DNA of 64,000 nt, from the NCBI RefSeq assembly GCF_002135435.1, contig NZ_NEGK01000002.1, positions 228,479-292,478 of the forward strand. The letters are read 5' to 3'. Of the stretch, positions 24,136 to 33,356 are shown one piece after another. Position 1 is the first letter of the stretch; the number at the start of each line of letters is the position of its first letter. The translations under genes and the position numbers were made by a program. Under the pieces are notes generated by a model, which saw only the letters and a program-made list of their open reading frames with translations, was not told where the DNA came from and ran no database searches. Origin of the DNA: Acinetobacter sp. ANC 3813. GTDB taxonomy: Bacteria; Pseudomonadota; Gammaproteobacteria; Pseudomonadales; Moraxellaceae.

Positions 24136-25105
24136 TTATTTATGGATTTTCTTTAAAAAATTTAAATACGGCCGTACTGTTAGTTGCTCCGCCTCTAATA
24201 TAGGCATATGCCCTACACCATCCAAAATTACCGGCTGCTCAGCATTTTTCAGCAACCCCTTCAACTCTTGCGCCGCTTCAACATTAATAATTTGATCTTG
24301 CTTCCCCCATATAATCAGCGCAGGTGCATCAATTGATCTAGCCATCAAAGCAAAAAAATTGTGTATAAAGCTTAGACATTTCCACCAATTTAAACACCAT
24401 TTGTTCGGTGTTTTTAGATTGCGCAATCGTGAGTTTTTCCTGTGAAGCCTTCAGTTCTAGCGGAATAAATGGCGATGACTGCAAGGCAATCTTCATCAAC
24501 TGATCAAAATCCCCTTGTTTTGCAACAATCAGCCGCTTTAATTGCTCTGGATCTCTTAAATACACCGTATTTGCGCTTTTAAACACTCCTGCAGGATCGA
24601 CCAGCAGCACAGATTGCACTTCTAATGGATATTGAGCGCTGTACAGCATTGCAATGGCGCCACCCATTGAATGCCCTGCAATATGAAGATTCGGATCGAT
24701 TTTAGCCGCATCTGCAAAGCGTCTAAGTTTCTCAGCCAGATTTGCTATTGATAAATCAAATCCAGCGGGAACTTTAGTTTCACCATGTGCAGGCAATTCT
24801 GGAATAATCACATGATAATTTGGCGTCAAATAACGCGCTACAAGGTTCCAATTGTCGCGCGAACCCGACAACCCATGCAGCAGCATAATCGTCGGATTTT
24901 GGGGATTACCGCCTTCACTATAGACCCATTCAATATCTTCGGACTTTATTTTCTTGGTATTTAGCCCCGCCCATGTCCGCTCCTGCTGCAATACACTCTG
25001 TAAATTAATTTCAGCAGCACTTACCCACACTGGCATGAGCAAAAAAATACAGAATATAAAGGACCTAATATTTCTAAACCGCTGCGCATTCATCCTGATA
25101 TGCAT
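24136..25105 (-). pseudogene. Alpha/beta hydrolase, lipase-like, interrupted by a frameshift
   Basis: A single family member read in two frames. The upstream part (25105 down to 24338) carries a signal peptide (FIFCIFLLMPVWVSAAE), the oxyanion LLHGLSGSRDNW and the nucleophile elbow AGHSMGGA. It then runs into a stop after SKLYTQFF. The second frame supplies FALMARSIDAPALII, the acid GKQDQII and the catalytic His GVGHMPILE. The shift falls at a run of seven T (on the coding strand, 24352-24358); with six T the reading frame is continuous. So the first open frame alone lacks the Asp and His of the triad. The cause may be a real mutation, phase variation or a sequencing error. Confidence 0.82.
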
Positions 25106-25189
25106 TCCATTTTTTTGTTTTGATTATTTTTAGCGCAGCATTTTACAAAACACATTCGCCTAAATATGCCAGATTGACAAAATACAGCC

Positions 25190-25216
25190 ATAAAAAAACC
25201 AGCCCGAAGGCTGGTT
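25190..25216 (-). terminator. Terminator after the Ig-repeat gene
   Basis: On the minus strand AACCAGCC TTCG GGCTGGTT is followed by seven T: an 8-bp stem with a UUCG loop. Confidence 0.88.
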
Positions 25217-25246
25217 CATCATGACATGCTGTCAGTTCAGCTTTTT

Positions 25247-27052
25247 TTATGCAACCCATTGAGTCGCTGGCTGAACTGTATCCAACTCAATCACAGGATA
25301 ATTAAAGCTGTTGGATAAATCCTGCATCGACTGCTGAAACATCAACGTATCTGCGTCCTGAGCTGCATTTGGATCAAGCCATACATTTTGTGCATCATTC
25401 AATGAATTAGCACTGAGTAATGAATCAACATCTATCGGTAACTGCGCATCTCCCGCTAGACTAGGATGATCTGGCATAGCTTGCACATCTGCATAAGCAG
25501 TCAAAACATCAGATAGATCATTGTCTGTCGCAAGCGGCATAACTGCAATTTTAGCGATAGAAATTTCATCAGAATGTTTACCAGCGCTATTTTCTGCATA
25601 AATCACAGCAAAACCACCATTTTTAATCGGATTGTCTATTTGCCAATGACCATCCGCATTTGAAGTCGTCTCATACACCTGATCATTCGCCTTAATCACA
25701 ATCTTTAAATTAGGCGATGACTGCCCTTCAAGCATTTCATCATTCACTAGAATAATAGGTGGCGAAATCGCATATTCTGGCGCTTCAGGCTCTACTGGAA
25801 CAAGTGGAATAGCCAGCATAATTTCAAGCGATTGCTGACCCGTTTGGTTTTGAGCAACAATTGAAAGTACGCCACCATTGGCAATTGGGTTATCTATGCT
25901 CCAATGTCCAGCATCATTTGCAATCACCCTATATTCAAGATCATTAGCTTTAATAATAATGATAGAGTGTGGATCTGCTGTGCCCGCCAATACTGCGTCA
26001 CTTTCTGTAACTATCGGCGTGCTTGGCAGAGGCAATTGCACTAATTTAGCAATTGCAATCGTTTCTGATGTGCTTCCTTGCTGATTCAACGCATATAGTT
26101 CGGCTGTACCACCCTTGGCAATTGGATTATCTATGCTCCAATGTCCAGTCTCATCTGCAATGACGCGATATTCAAGATTATTGGCTTTGATGACGATGAT
26201 GGAATACGGATCGGCTGTGCCAGCTAATACCGCATCGCTTTCTGTAATCTCTGGCACACTTGGCGGGATAGGCTGTTCCACCATCTTAGCAATTCCGATG
26301 GTACCTGATTTACTGCCATATTGATCCATTGCATACAGTTCAGCTGTACCGCCATTAGCGATTGGATTATCAATACTCCAATGTCCCGCTTCATCTGCAA
26401 TTACGCGATATTCAAGATCATTGGCTTTGATAACAATGATAGAGTGCGGGTCTGCAGTACCCGACAACACTTCATCATTTTCTTGAATAACAGGTGCTTG
26501 CAGCATAATAATTTTAGCGATCACAAGCTCATCCGAACGCACACCGGCCTCATTTACTGCAACAATTGCCATAGAGCCCGTTGAAATTAATGGATTTAAC
26601 ATACTCCAGTAACCGTTCTCATCCGCAATCGCCGTATACTCCTGGCCATTATGCGTTGCAATCACCGTATTGCCAGGATCCGCTGTACCAGACAAGTACT
26701 CATTCCGCTCTATAATTTCTGGCGTATTTGGAGCTAAAACCACTTTAGCAATTTGAATATCTTCAGAACGAACTCCATGCGAATTAATCGAATAGATCGT
26801 CGCAACCCCACCGGTTTGAATTGGATTATCTATACTCCAATGACCTTGAGCATCTACTTTTACTCGAAAGCTCTCTTCATCAGTGCTAATAATCACCCAG
26901 CTGCGCGCATCGGCTGTACCCGATAAAACTGTAGAAAATTCAGTTACATTAGGAACTGATGGCACAGCATGATGATCATGCGTATAACTCTGATGCTGAT
27001 GATTTTGACCTAAAAAGTGTTTAATGTACCCAATACTATTATGCTGTTTCAT
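25247..27052 (-). CDS. Six Ig-like repeat protein, Bap-type adhesin-like
   Basis: 601 residues made mainly of six tandem repeats of about 76-85 residues, at about 30-507. Each has the core LSGTADPxSxIVIKAN, then a beta segment, then GHWSIDNPI and ending in IAK. This resembles the bacterial Ig-like repeats of Bap/Bap-like adhesins. The N-terminal 30 residues are His- and Gln-rich (LGQNHQHQSYTHDHH) and show no Sec signal. The C-terminal 94 residues are acidic, with no membrane span or LPxTG. This could be a type I secretion substrate, as many Ig-repeat adhesins are, but no secretion genes are in the window. It is much shorter than typical adhesins of this kind. The ATG follows GAGGCGTT. Isolated gene between two similar terminators. 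Confidence 0.85.
   Translation of the reverse strand: MKQHNSIGYIKHFLGQNHQHQSYTHDHHAVPSVPNVTEFSTVLSGTADARSWVIISTDEESFRVKVDAQGHWSIDNPIQTGGVATIYSINSHGVRSEDIQIAKVVLAPNTPEIIERNEYLSGTADPGNTVIATHNGQEYTAIADENGYWSMLNPLISTGSMAIVAVNEAGVRSDELVIAKIIMLQAPVIQENDEVLSGTADPHSIIVIKANDLEYRVIADEAGHWSIDNPIANGGTAELYAMDQYGSKSGTIGIAKMVEQPIPPSVPEITESDAVLAGTADPYSIIVIKANNLEYRVIADETGHWSIDNPIAKGGTAELYALNQQGSTSETIAIAKLVQLPLPSTPIVTESDAVLAGTADPHSIIIIKANDLEYRVIANDAGHWSIDNPIANGGVLSIVAQNQTGQQSLEIMLAIPLVPVEPEAPEYAISPPIILVNDEMLEGQSSPNLKIVIKANDQVYETTSNADGHWQIDNPIKNGGFAVIYAENSAGKHSDEISIAKIAVMPLATDNDLSDVLTAYADVQAMPDHPSLAGDAQLPIDVDSLLSANSLNDAQNVWLDPNAAQDADTLMFQQSMQDLSNSFNYPVIELDTVQPATQWVA
25532..26965. repeat. Six tandem coding repeats of about 230-255 bp
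   Basis: The DNA corresponding to repeats 3, 4 and 5 is nearly identical, with a 237-bp period: similar strings recur near 25880, 26117 and 26354 (GGATTATCTATGCTCCAATG or close to it). Repeats 1, 2 and 6 are more diverged. Such direct repeats allow copy-number change by slippage or recombination. Confidence 0.85.
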
Positions 27053-27212
27053 AACGCCTCAATTTTGTTATTTATATGATTTTAAATAATTAAAAAGCAC
27101 CCAAATCAAAATTTAAACGATTTAAGCACATCCAGCCAATATTATTTTCATCATAAAATTGCGCTGCTTCACAACTCCGCCATTAAATGTATATTCACAT
27201 GAAAAATAACCA

Positions 27213-27239
27213 TAAAAAAACCAGCCCAAAGGCTGGTTT
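27213..27239 (-). terminator. Terminator after ppiD
   Basis: AAACCAGCC TTTG GGCTGGTTT on the minus strand, followed by a T run. Its stem is nearly the same as that of the terminator at 25190-25216. Confidence 0.88.
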
Positions 27240-27266
27240 CCATTTTACTTATCAGTAAAATGGAGT

Positions 27267-29132
27267 TTATTTAATTTTCGCATGCTCTTTTAAATAGCGA
27301 GTGTAGTCATCCATCTCTTGCTGACCGCGCAATTGCTGATAAAGCTGAGTTAACTCACCCAATTGCTCATCAGTCAAAGCATTCGATGACGTTTTATTCA
27401 CGTTAGTCACTGCAACAACAACTAATTCATTCGGCAATTTTGCAGTAGATACTGACCAGAAACCAGCTTTTTGTGCAGGCAAGCTAAATGCAGCACGCTG
27501 AATATCGCGCTTAAGCATACCGTCAGCACGTGTGAATGTACCGGCGCTTACAAAATTAATGCCTGCTTTGTTTACTTCAGCTGCAGGTTTAGTCTTAAAC
27601 TCGGTTAAAGCAGCTTGAATTTTAGCTTTAGCAGCTTCATAAGCTTTTTGCTCAATCAATTTCGCTCTTACATTCTCTTTTGCTTCAGCAAAAGTCTGAA
27701 CACCAGCGGTATGATAGTTGCGGACTTTCACCCAAACTGCATCGCCATTGGCCAATTGAATGCTGCTCGAAACGTTGCGGTCGCCATTTTTCACATCATC
27801 ATTAAATAATTTAACTTTAACATTGGCATCACTTAATACAGGATGTGAAGAAGAAAGCATGAAACCTTTTACAGTTTGAACCTGAGCACCCTTAACTTCT
27901 TGGGTAACTACATCCAAAGCATCATTACTCACAACCATATCATTCAGGCTGTTTACCGTATCGGAGAATAAGTTTGCATTTTTGGTTTTTAATACCTCTG
28001 CACGCAAACGTTCTTTTTCAGCTTCGAATGAAGGCACTTGCACTGCTGGCGCATCTGTTTCAATCAGATGGTAACCGTAATCCGTTTTTACCGGTGCAGA
28101 AACTTGACCTGCTTTTAAAGAATCCACGGTTTGGTCAAATGCATCGCCAAACACACCTTTTTGGTAAACGGCAAGCGTACCGCCATTCCCTTTAGATGAT
28201 GGGTCCTCTGAATATTGCGCAGCAGCCGCAGCAAAAGATGTACCTGCTTTAATTTTTGCAGCAACATCATCAGCTAACTTTTTCGCTTCAGCATCGGTAC
28301 GGCCATCAGCAGTAATTAAAATATGTTTGACAGCTGGCGCAGCAGATTGCTTTTGCTTTTCTACAAACGCACTGTAAGCCTGCTGTAAATCTGCATCAGT
28401 AACTTCCGTTGATGCGCCTTGCAGATTTGCAGGTGAAATAACAACGAAATCAACATCAACGCTTGTTGGCTGTTTAAATGAAGATTCGTGCTTTTTATAA
28501 TAAGCGTTCAATTCAGCATCAGTGACTTTAACGGCTTTTTTGTAGTCGTCTAATTTTACACTTGCCAATTCAAGCGTACGCTGCTCAGTCTGCAAATTAG
28601 CAATTTGCATGATGTCAACTTTACTGACCAAAGCATAATCCATAAATGTAGAGGTCAGCATTTTCAGAGCATGATCTTTACGCAAACTTTCAATGAATGT
28701 CACATTGGTCATGCCAATTGACTTCAAATAGTTTGCAAATAATTCTTCTGAAAATTGACCATCTTTTTGGAAGCTTGGCTGCTGCTGAATCATATGCACC
28801 AACTGCGAATCACTGAGGCTGATACCCAGCTTATCGGCCTGCTGAAGCAAAAGCTGGCGCGCAATTAATGTCTCTAATGCTTTATTACTAATGAAATTCT
28901 GATTCAGTAAAGTTTCATCGCCCTTCGCATAGGTTAAATATTGTTCTTTTAACGAATTTGTCAGCTGTTCTAGATCTTTTTGAGAAATGTCGGTGCCATT
29001 AACCGACTTTACTGAATCCTTAGAACCGCTGCTAAAATATCCTTCAATACCTACAAGCGCTAAAGGCGTTAAAAACAAAACGAGCAGTACTTTGCCCAAC
29101 CAGCCCTTAATGACTTTACGAAAAGAATCCAT
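27267..29132 (-). CDS. ppiD: Peptidyl-prolyl cis-trans isomerase D
   Basis: Inner-membrane-anchored periplasmic folding factor that acts on proteins leaving the Sec translocon. 621 residues, the normal size. There is one N-terminal membrane helix at about 12-32 (GKVLLVLFLTPLALVGIEGYF), a SurA-like chaperone domain to about 240, and a parvulin domain at about 265-360 with KHILITADGRTDAEAK and FAAAAAQYSEDPSSKGNGGTL. The ATG at 29132 gives MDSFRKVIKGWLG, the standard start. Upstream of hupB's terminator and reading in the same direction as hupB, as in many gammaproteobacteria. Confidence 0.95.
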   Translation of the reverse strand: MDSFRKVIKGWLGKVLLVLFLTPLALVGIEGYFSSGSKDSVKSVNGTDISQKDLEQLTNSLKEQYLTYAKGDETLLNQNFISNKALETLIARQLLLQQADKLGISLSDSQLVHMIQQQPSFQKDGQFSEELFANYLKSIGMTNVTFIESLRKDHALKMLTSTFMDYALVSKVDIMQIANLQTEQRTLELASVKLDDYKKAVKVTDAELNAYYKKHESSFKQPTSVDVDFVVISPANLQGASTEVTDADLQQAYSAFVEKQKQSAAPAVKHILITADGRTDAEAKKLADDVAAKIKAGTSFAAAAAQYSEDPSSKGNGGTLAVYQKGVFGDAFDQTVDSLKAGQVSAPVKTDYGYHLIETDAPAVQVPSFEAEKERLRAEVLKTKNANLFSDTVNSLNDMVVSNDALDVVTQEVKGAQVQTVKGFMLSSSHPVLSDANVKVKLFNDDVKNGDRNVSSSIQLANGDAVWVKVRNYHTAGVQTFAEAKENVRAKLIEQKAYEAAKAKIQAALTEFKTKPAAEVNKAGINFVSAGTFTRADGMLKRDIQRAAFSLPAQKAGFWSVSTAKLPNELVVVAVTNVNKTSSNALTDEQLGELTQLYQQLRGQQEMDDYTRYLKEHAKIK

Positions 29133-29222
29133 AAGTAATCCAATATTTTATTTGCGGAGCATTTTAACTGAAAACCAGCAATGAATGAATGCGCTAAAGC
29201 GCTAAATCATATTTATCAATAA

Positions 29223-29248
29223 AAAACGCGCCATGTCGGCGCGTTTAT
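29223..29248 (-). terminator. Terminator-like hairpin after hupB
   Basis: AAACGCGCC / GGCGCGTTT with a 4-base loop; a T run (TTTTTT) follows on the minus strand. Confidence 0.75.
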
Positions 29249-29261
29249 AAGCTTAACTTGA

Positions 29262-29534
29262 TTAAGCTACAGAATCTTTCAAGCCTTTACCAGCTTTAAA
29301 GCTTGGAACTTTGCTTGCTTTGATTTCTAAAGTTGCACCAGTTTGCGGGTTGCGGCCAGTACGTGCAGCACGCTCTTTAACGCTGAAAGTACCGAAACCA
29401 ACTAAAGTTACTGTATCACCCGCTTTAAGCGCTTCAGTTACAGCTGCAATAGTTGCATCTAAAGCTTTACCTGCGTCAGCCTTAGATAATCCCCCATTCT
29501 CTGCAATAGCATCAATTAATTCTGATTTATTCAT
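29262..29534 (-). CDS. hupB: DNA-binding protein HU
   Basis: Nucleoid-associated HU subunit, 90 residues. The N-terminal [25 protein letters not shown] dimer helices and the [21 protein letters not shown] beta-arm with the Pro at the tip of the DNA-intercalating arm are present. It bends DNA non-specifically and acts as a dimer. The ATG follows AAGAGGACGTAATTTTC. It is the single HU gene in this window and lies directly upstream of ppiD, the usual arrangement. hupA and hupB cannot be told apart by sequence alone; hupB follows the ppiD linkage. Confidence 0.95.
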   Translation of the reverse strand: MNKSELIDAIAENGGLSKADAGKALDATIAAVTEALKAGDTVTLVGFGTFSVKERAARTGRNPQTGATLEIKASKVPSFKAGKGLKDSVA

Positions 29535-29702
29535 GAAAATTACGTCCTCTTAATATCGTTTATTTAAGGTTCAGAAGTTGTTTAAATTGCCCTAGCGCTT
29601 TTATAGCAATGCTTTAGGGGGAAACGCAATACTCCCCAAGCTCTTTTTTTGCAAAAATTTGACGAAAAAAACCTTGAATAATGAATAATCACTCACAAAT
29701 TC

Positions 29703-30176
29703 CTATTTTTTAGCCAATTGCTCTAGAATTTTGCGTTGATCTTCCGCCAAGTGGTCAATTTTTTCGTTAAGCTGCAGAATTAATTTTTCCAAACGCTGGA
29801 TATCTTTAGGGCCTGACAATCCAATCCTATTTAAGGACTGATTTACGCCGTGATCTAAAATTTTCTCGACCTTGTCTTTAGTTTCTACAACTGATTCTTT
29901 TGCCTTTTCCGAAACTTTTTCTACTGTCTGATCTGCGATATCTATCGTTTTAGATTCCAGCTCTTCTCCGACCTTGACTAAAGAATCAAAAAGTTTATTG
30001 CCTTCTTCTTCAGCACGGGAAAAAGCGCCTAGACCAGCCAGCCAAATTTGTTTGGTATATTTACGAAAATCCAACACTGATTTTCGATTGTGGGAATCGC
30101 GGAGTTTGGCTTTATTATGTTTTTCCGCAACATTTTGATCTATTGATTCAGAATCATTTGTATTTGTTTTATCCAT
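29703..30176 (-). CDS. Phasin-like (PhaF/PhaI) granule-associated protein
   Basis: 157 residues from the ATG at 30176; AGGAG lies 11 bases upstream. A TTG at 30209 would add 11 residues. The phasin core KYTKQIWLAGLGAFSRAEEEGNKLFDSLV is clear (PhaF-type family). The remainder is a helical, highly charged segment with heptad-like spacing (KVEKILDHGVNQSL, LEKLILQLNEKIDHLAEDQRKILEQ), which suggests coiled-coil oligomerisation on the surface of polyhydroxyalkanoate granules. No PHA synthase is in the window, so the function is inferred from the family only; some phasins also act as general chaperones. Single gene. Confidence 0.75.
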   Translation of the reverse strand: MDKTNTNDSESIDQNVAEKHNKAKLRDSHNRKSVLDFRKYTKQIWLAGLGAFSRAEEEGNKLFDSLVKVGEELESKTIDIADQTVEKVSEKAKESVVETKDKVEKILDHGVNQSLNRIGLSGPKDIQRLEKLILQLNEKIDHLAEDQRKILEQLAKK

Positions 30177-30373
30177 ACAAAGCACCGCTCCTAGTGTTTT
30201 TGTGTGCAAATTTATATGTCAATCTGCAAATTAGACCTATAATAACAAACTTAAGGCTTGATAGATTTGCAAAACTGTTCTACAAAGCAATTTAATTGAT
30301 GTGTTTTTTGTTTTTAACCTGAAATCACCACGAAGCAGGATGCTTATTCATTTCAGGTAAGGATTATATTTTT

Positions 30374-31018
30374 ATGAGTGGCACGCAGCAAAGTCAAAAT
30401 CAGCCGCATATGTTGCTTACAATGACATTGATTGTTTTAGAAACCATTTTCACGTTTATTTTAAAACATGACCGTGTTGTCGCTTTACAGGCCAAAAAAT
30501 TTATCGATGAAAAAATAGCCATAAAAATAAACAGCTATATTCCCTATTTTGACATATATGTTCAGTTTACAGACAAAGGCATTTTATTTGATGATAAGGC
30601 GCCGGAAAAAGCTGTAGATCTAGATATCCGCACTACACTTGCTGATTTAATTAAAATCTTTGTGTTTGGCAACCGCCGCAGCATCAAAACCATGCGAATT
30701 GATGGCGACATTGTATTGAAAGATGAATTCCGTGATTTGCTTTCATTATTTAGCGTACCGAAAGTTTTAGGTGACTGGAAACAATGGCTAACCGAACCAG
30801 CAAGTGAACATGAAATTACTGCTTCTAAAAACCGCATTGCGCCGCTTTTAGATAAAATTGACCAGCAGCGCTCTAAAATCAATACATTACAAGTTGAAGC
30901 GAAGCAGTATAAAAACCGCATTAAACGGATTGAACGCCGCCAAAAGCGCATAAATATTATATTTACAATTATTACCGTGCTTTTGAGCGCGCTGTTAGTG
31001 TATAATTTATGGCTCTAA
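30374..31018 (+). CDS. SCP2/UbiJ-like domain protein with C-terminal membrane helix
   Basis: 214 residues. The first 120 residues have a pattern like the SCP2 domain of UbiJ-type proteins: VQFTDKGILFD, DLDIRTTLADLIKIF, then MRIDGDIVLKDEFRDLLS. A coiled coil (RIAPLLDKIDQQRSKINTL to ERRQKRIN) follows and a single hydrophobic helix at the C-terminus (IIFTIITVLLSALLVYNLW) would anchor it. UbiJ supports coenzyme Q synthesis, but this protein is not next to ubi genes and the similarity is only to a domain, so I leave it as unknown. Immediately upstream of the isc operon. Confidence 0.6.
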   Translation: MSGTQQSQNQPHMLLTMTLIVLETIFTFILKHDRVVALQAKKFIDEKIAIKINSYIPYFDIYVQFTDKGILFDDKAPEKAVDLDIRTTLADLIKIFVFGNRRSIKTMRIDGDIVLKDEFRDLLSLFSVPKVLGDWKQWLTEPASEHEITASKNRIAPLLDKIDQQRSKINTLQVEAKQYKNRIKRIERRQKRINIIFTIITVLLSALLVYNLWL

Positions 31019-31068
31019 TAAATATATAATTTTTATAAATTTTGCATTTCACATAAACAATCTTAAAA

Positions 31069-31093
31069 ATACTTGACTATTTTAGTCAGGATT
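31069..31093 (+). promoter_or_regulatory. Type 1 IscR operator overlapping the isc promoter
   Basis: The palindromic stretch ATACTTGACTATTTTAGTCA (31069-31088) followed by GGATT fits the E. coli type 1 IscR consensus (ATASYYGACTRWWWYAGTCRRSTAT) at nearly every position. It overlaps the -35 TTGACT (31073-31078). This is the layout for autorepression by the 2Fe-2S form of IscR. Confidence 0.85.
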
Positions 31094-31101
31094 CATAAAA
31101 T
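31073..31101 (+). promoter_or_regulatory. Sigma-70 promoter of the isc operon
   Basis: The -35 TTGACT (31073-31078) and the -10 TAAAAT (31096-31101) are separated by exactly 17 bp. The iscR ATG is 34 bp downstream of the -10. Confidence 0.8.
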
Positions 31102-31134
31102 CTGCACATCTAGTCTAATCATGTGTATCGAATC

Positions 31135-31611
31135 ATGCGCTTAACAACTCGCGGTCGTTACGCAGTGACTGCTCTACTCGATTTAGCTTTGCAGCCTACT
31201 GAACAAACGATCACTCTTGCAGAAATTGCGACACGTCAGACAATTTCAGTAGCTTATCTAGAGCAGCTCTTTGCGAAATTAAAACGCCACGGCTTAGTTT
31301 CAAGTATTCGCGGTGCGAACGGCGGCTATCATTTAGCACGCAGCGCTGAAGAGATCACAGTTTTAGAAATCATTGAAGCTGTAAATGAAACTGTTGACGC
31401 CACCCGCTGCGACCATAAAGGCAACTGCCAAAATGGCGCAATGTGCTTGACTCACGATTTATGGCACGAACTCTCCAATCATATTGCCGATTATCTCGGA
31501 AAAATCACGCTTGCTGACCTTGTAGCCCGTGACAACGTTCAAACCGTTGCCATCCGCCAAAACACATCAGCTTTTGATGATTCAACCCTTCTATCGGTTA
31601 CAGGTATTTGA
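31135..31611 (+). CDS. iscR: Fe-S cluster assembly transcriptional regulator IscR
   Basis: Rrf2-family regulator that binds a 2Fe-2S cluster and represses the isc operon when Fe-S supply is sufficient. 158 residues from the ATG at 31135 ([19 protein letters not shown], the standard IscR start); a GTG at 31123 is rejected. The winged-helix domain occupies about 1-75. The three cluster Cys lie in the loop [13 protein letters not shown], with the nearby His in the following LTHDLWHEL as the fourth ligand. It is the first gene of the operon, with iscS beginning one base after its stop. Confidence 0.97.
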   Translation: MRLTTRGRYAVTALLDLALQPTEQTITLAEIATRQTISVAYLEQLFAKLKRHGLVSSIRGANGGYHLARSAEEITVLEIIEAVNETVDATRCDHKGNCQNGAMCLTHDLWHELSNHIADYLGKITLADLVARDNVQTVAIRQNTSAFDDSTLLSVTGI

Positions 31612-31612
31612 C

Positions 31613-32830
31613 ATGAAACGTCCTATTTATCTTGATTATGCAGCAACTACTCCCGTAGATCCTCAAGTTGCAGAACGTATGATGGAGTGCCTAACATTTG
31701 ACGGTACTTTCGGCAATGCAGCATCGCGCTCTCACGCATATGGCTGGCAGGCTGAAGAAAAAGTTGAATATGCGCGTGAACAAGTTGCAAACCTGATTAA
31801 AGCAGATCCACGTGAAATTGTATGGACTTCAGGCGCAACAGAATCTGACAACCTTGCATTAAAAGGTGTAGCTCAATTCTACGGTTCAAAAGGCAAACAC
31901 ATCATTACGTCTAAAATTGAACATAAAGCAATTTTAGATACTTGCCGTGAATTAGAAGAGGAAGGCTTTGAGATCACTTATCTTGAGCCTGAAGCAAAAA
32001 CAGGTTTAATTACACCTGAAATGGTTGAAGCTGCTATTCGTCCAGATACCATTCTTGTATCGCTGATGATGGTAAACAACGAAATCGGTTCTGTAACTGA
32101 TGTTGCTGCGATTGGTGAAATCACCCGCGCAAAGAAAATCTACTTCCACGTAGATGCAGCACAGGCAGCCGGTAAAGTTGAAATCGATCTTTCAACCATG
32201 AAAGTCGACTTAATGAGCTTCTCTGCTCACAAAATTTATGGCCCTAAAGGCATTGGCGCATTATTTGTACGCCGCTCTCCTCGTGTACGCGTTAAAGCGC
32301 AAATGCATGGCGGCGGTCATGAACGCGGCATGCGTTCAGGTACATTAGCGACTCACCAAATTGTTGGCATGGGCGAGGCATTTGAACTTGCAGGTAAAAA
32401 CCTCGAGTCTGAACAAACCCGCATCCGCGTACTGCGTGACAAACTATGGAATGGCCTGCAAGGTTTAGAACAAGTTTTCCTTAATGGTCACCCTGTATTT
32501 AACGTTGCAAACTACCTCAATGTAAGCTTCAACTTTGTTGAAGGCGAATCATTAATGATGGCTCTTAAAGATGCTGCAGTTTCTTCTGGTTCTGCATGTA
32601 CCTCTGCAACACTAGAACCATCTTATGTTCTTCGCGCATTAGGTCTTTCTGACGAACTTGCACACAGCTCTATCCGCTTCAGTTTTGGTAAATACACAAC
32701 AGAAGCAGATATCGACCACGTTCTTGAAATAACTAAAGCTGCCGTAGAGAAATTGCGTGACCTTTCTCCGCTTTGGGATATGTACAAAGAAGGTATCGAC
32801 CTTTCTACTGTTGAATGGGCTGAACACTAA
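31613..32830 (+). CDS. iscS: Cysteine desulfurase IscS
   Basis: PLP enzyme that removes sulfur from cysteine and passes the persulfide to IscU, TusA and others. 405 residues from the ATG at 31613 ([17 protein letters not shown]). The PLP Lys is in [12 protein letters not shown], with the [10 protein letters not shown] segment holding the cofactor Asp. The mobile loop carries the catalytic Cys in [17 protein letters not shown], the long-loop form that marks IscS. The start lies one base after the iscR stop, so the two are translationally close. Confidence 0.98.
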   Translation: MKRPIYLDYAATTPVDPQVAERMMECLTFDGTFGNAASRSHAYGWQAEEKVEYAREQVANLIKADPREIVWTSGATESDNLALKGVAQFYGSKGKHIITSKIEHKAILDTCRELEEEGFEITYLEPEAKTGLITPEMVEAAIRPDTILVSLMMVNNEIGSVTDVAAIGEITRAKKIYFHVDAAQAAGKVEIDLSTMKVDLMSFSAHKIYGPKGIGALFVRRSPRVRVKAQMHGGGHERGMRSGTLATHQIVGMGEAFELAGKNLESEQTRIRVLRDKLWNGLQGLEQVFLNGHPVFNVANYLNVSFNFVEGESLMMALKDAAVSSGSACTSATLEPSYVLRALGLSDELAHSSIRFSFGKYTTEADIDHVLEITKAAVEKLRDLSPLWDMYKEGIDLSTVEWAEH

Positions 32831-32840
32831 TTCATCCCGC

Positions 32841-32870
32841 TGAGATAGCATTAAAATTAGTGCTATCTCA
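32841..32870 (+). other. Intercistronic hairpin between iscS and iscU
   Basis: Perfect 10-bp inverted repeat TGAGATAGCA / TGCTATCTCA with a 10-base loop (TTAAAATTAG), starting 10 bp after the iscS stop. It is not followed by a T run, so a transcript-processing or stabilising hairpin is more likely than a terminator. Confidence 0.7.
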
Positions 32871-32934
32871 TTGAAAATTGTAATTTCACCCCCATATTTT
32901 ATATTAGGCTGACCCCGAGGTTTGGAGAAGCATC

Positions 32935-33321
32935 ATGGCTTATAGCGAAAAAGTAATCGACCATTACGAAAACCCTCGTAATGTTGGTGTTTTAGACAAA
33001 AATGCAGAAAACGTTGGTACAGGTATGGTCGGCGCACCAGCTTGTGGCGATGTAATGCGCCTTCAAATCCAAGTGGATGATAACGGCGTAATTGAAGAAG
33101 CACGTTTCAAAACTTACGGTTGCGGCTCTGCAATTGCATCTAGCTCACTTGTAACTGAATGGCTTAAAGGTAAAACTTTAGACCAAGCTCAAGCAATCAA
33201 AAACATTGATATTGCGACTGAACTTGCTTTACCACCAGTAAAAGTACACTGCTCTGTTCTTGCTGAAGATGCCATTAAAGCAGCTGTAGAAGACTACCGT
33301 AGCAAGAAAGTTAAAGCTTAA
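32935..33321 (+). CDS. iscU: Fe-S cluster assembly scaffold IscU
   Basis: Scaffold on which 2Fe-2S clusters are built from IscS-derived sulfur. 128 residues, standard length. The three conserved Cys are in GAPACGDVM, TYGCGSAIAS and VHCSVLAEDA, and the LPPVK motif that the HscA chaperone binds is present (LALPPVKVHC). The ATG is preceded by GGAGAAG. It follows iscS after a 104-bp gap with a hairpin. Confidence 0.98.
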   Translation: MAYSEKVIDHYENPRNVGVLDKNAENVGTGMVGAPACGDVMRLQIQVDDNGVIEEARFKTYGCGSAIASSSLVTEWLKGKTLDQAQAIKNIDIATELALPPVKVHCSVLAEDAIKAAVEDYRSKKVKA

Positions 33322-33356
33322 TTGTTCCACGTTTTTGAAATTTTAACGGAGTTTTC

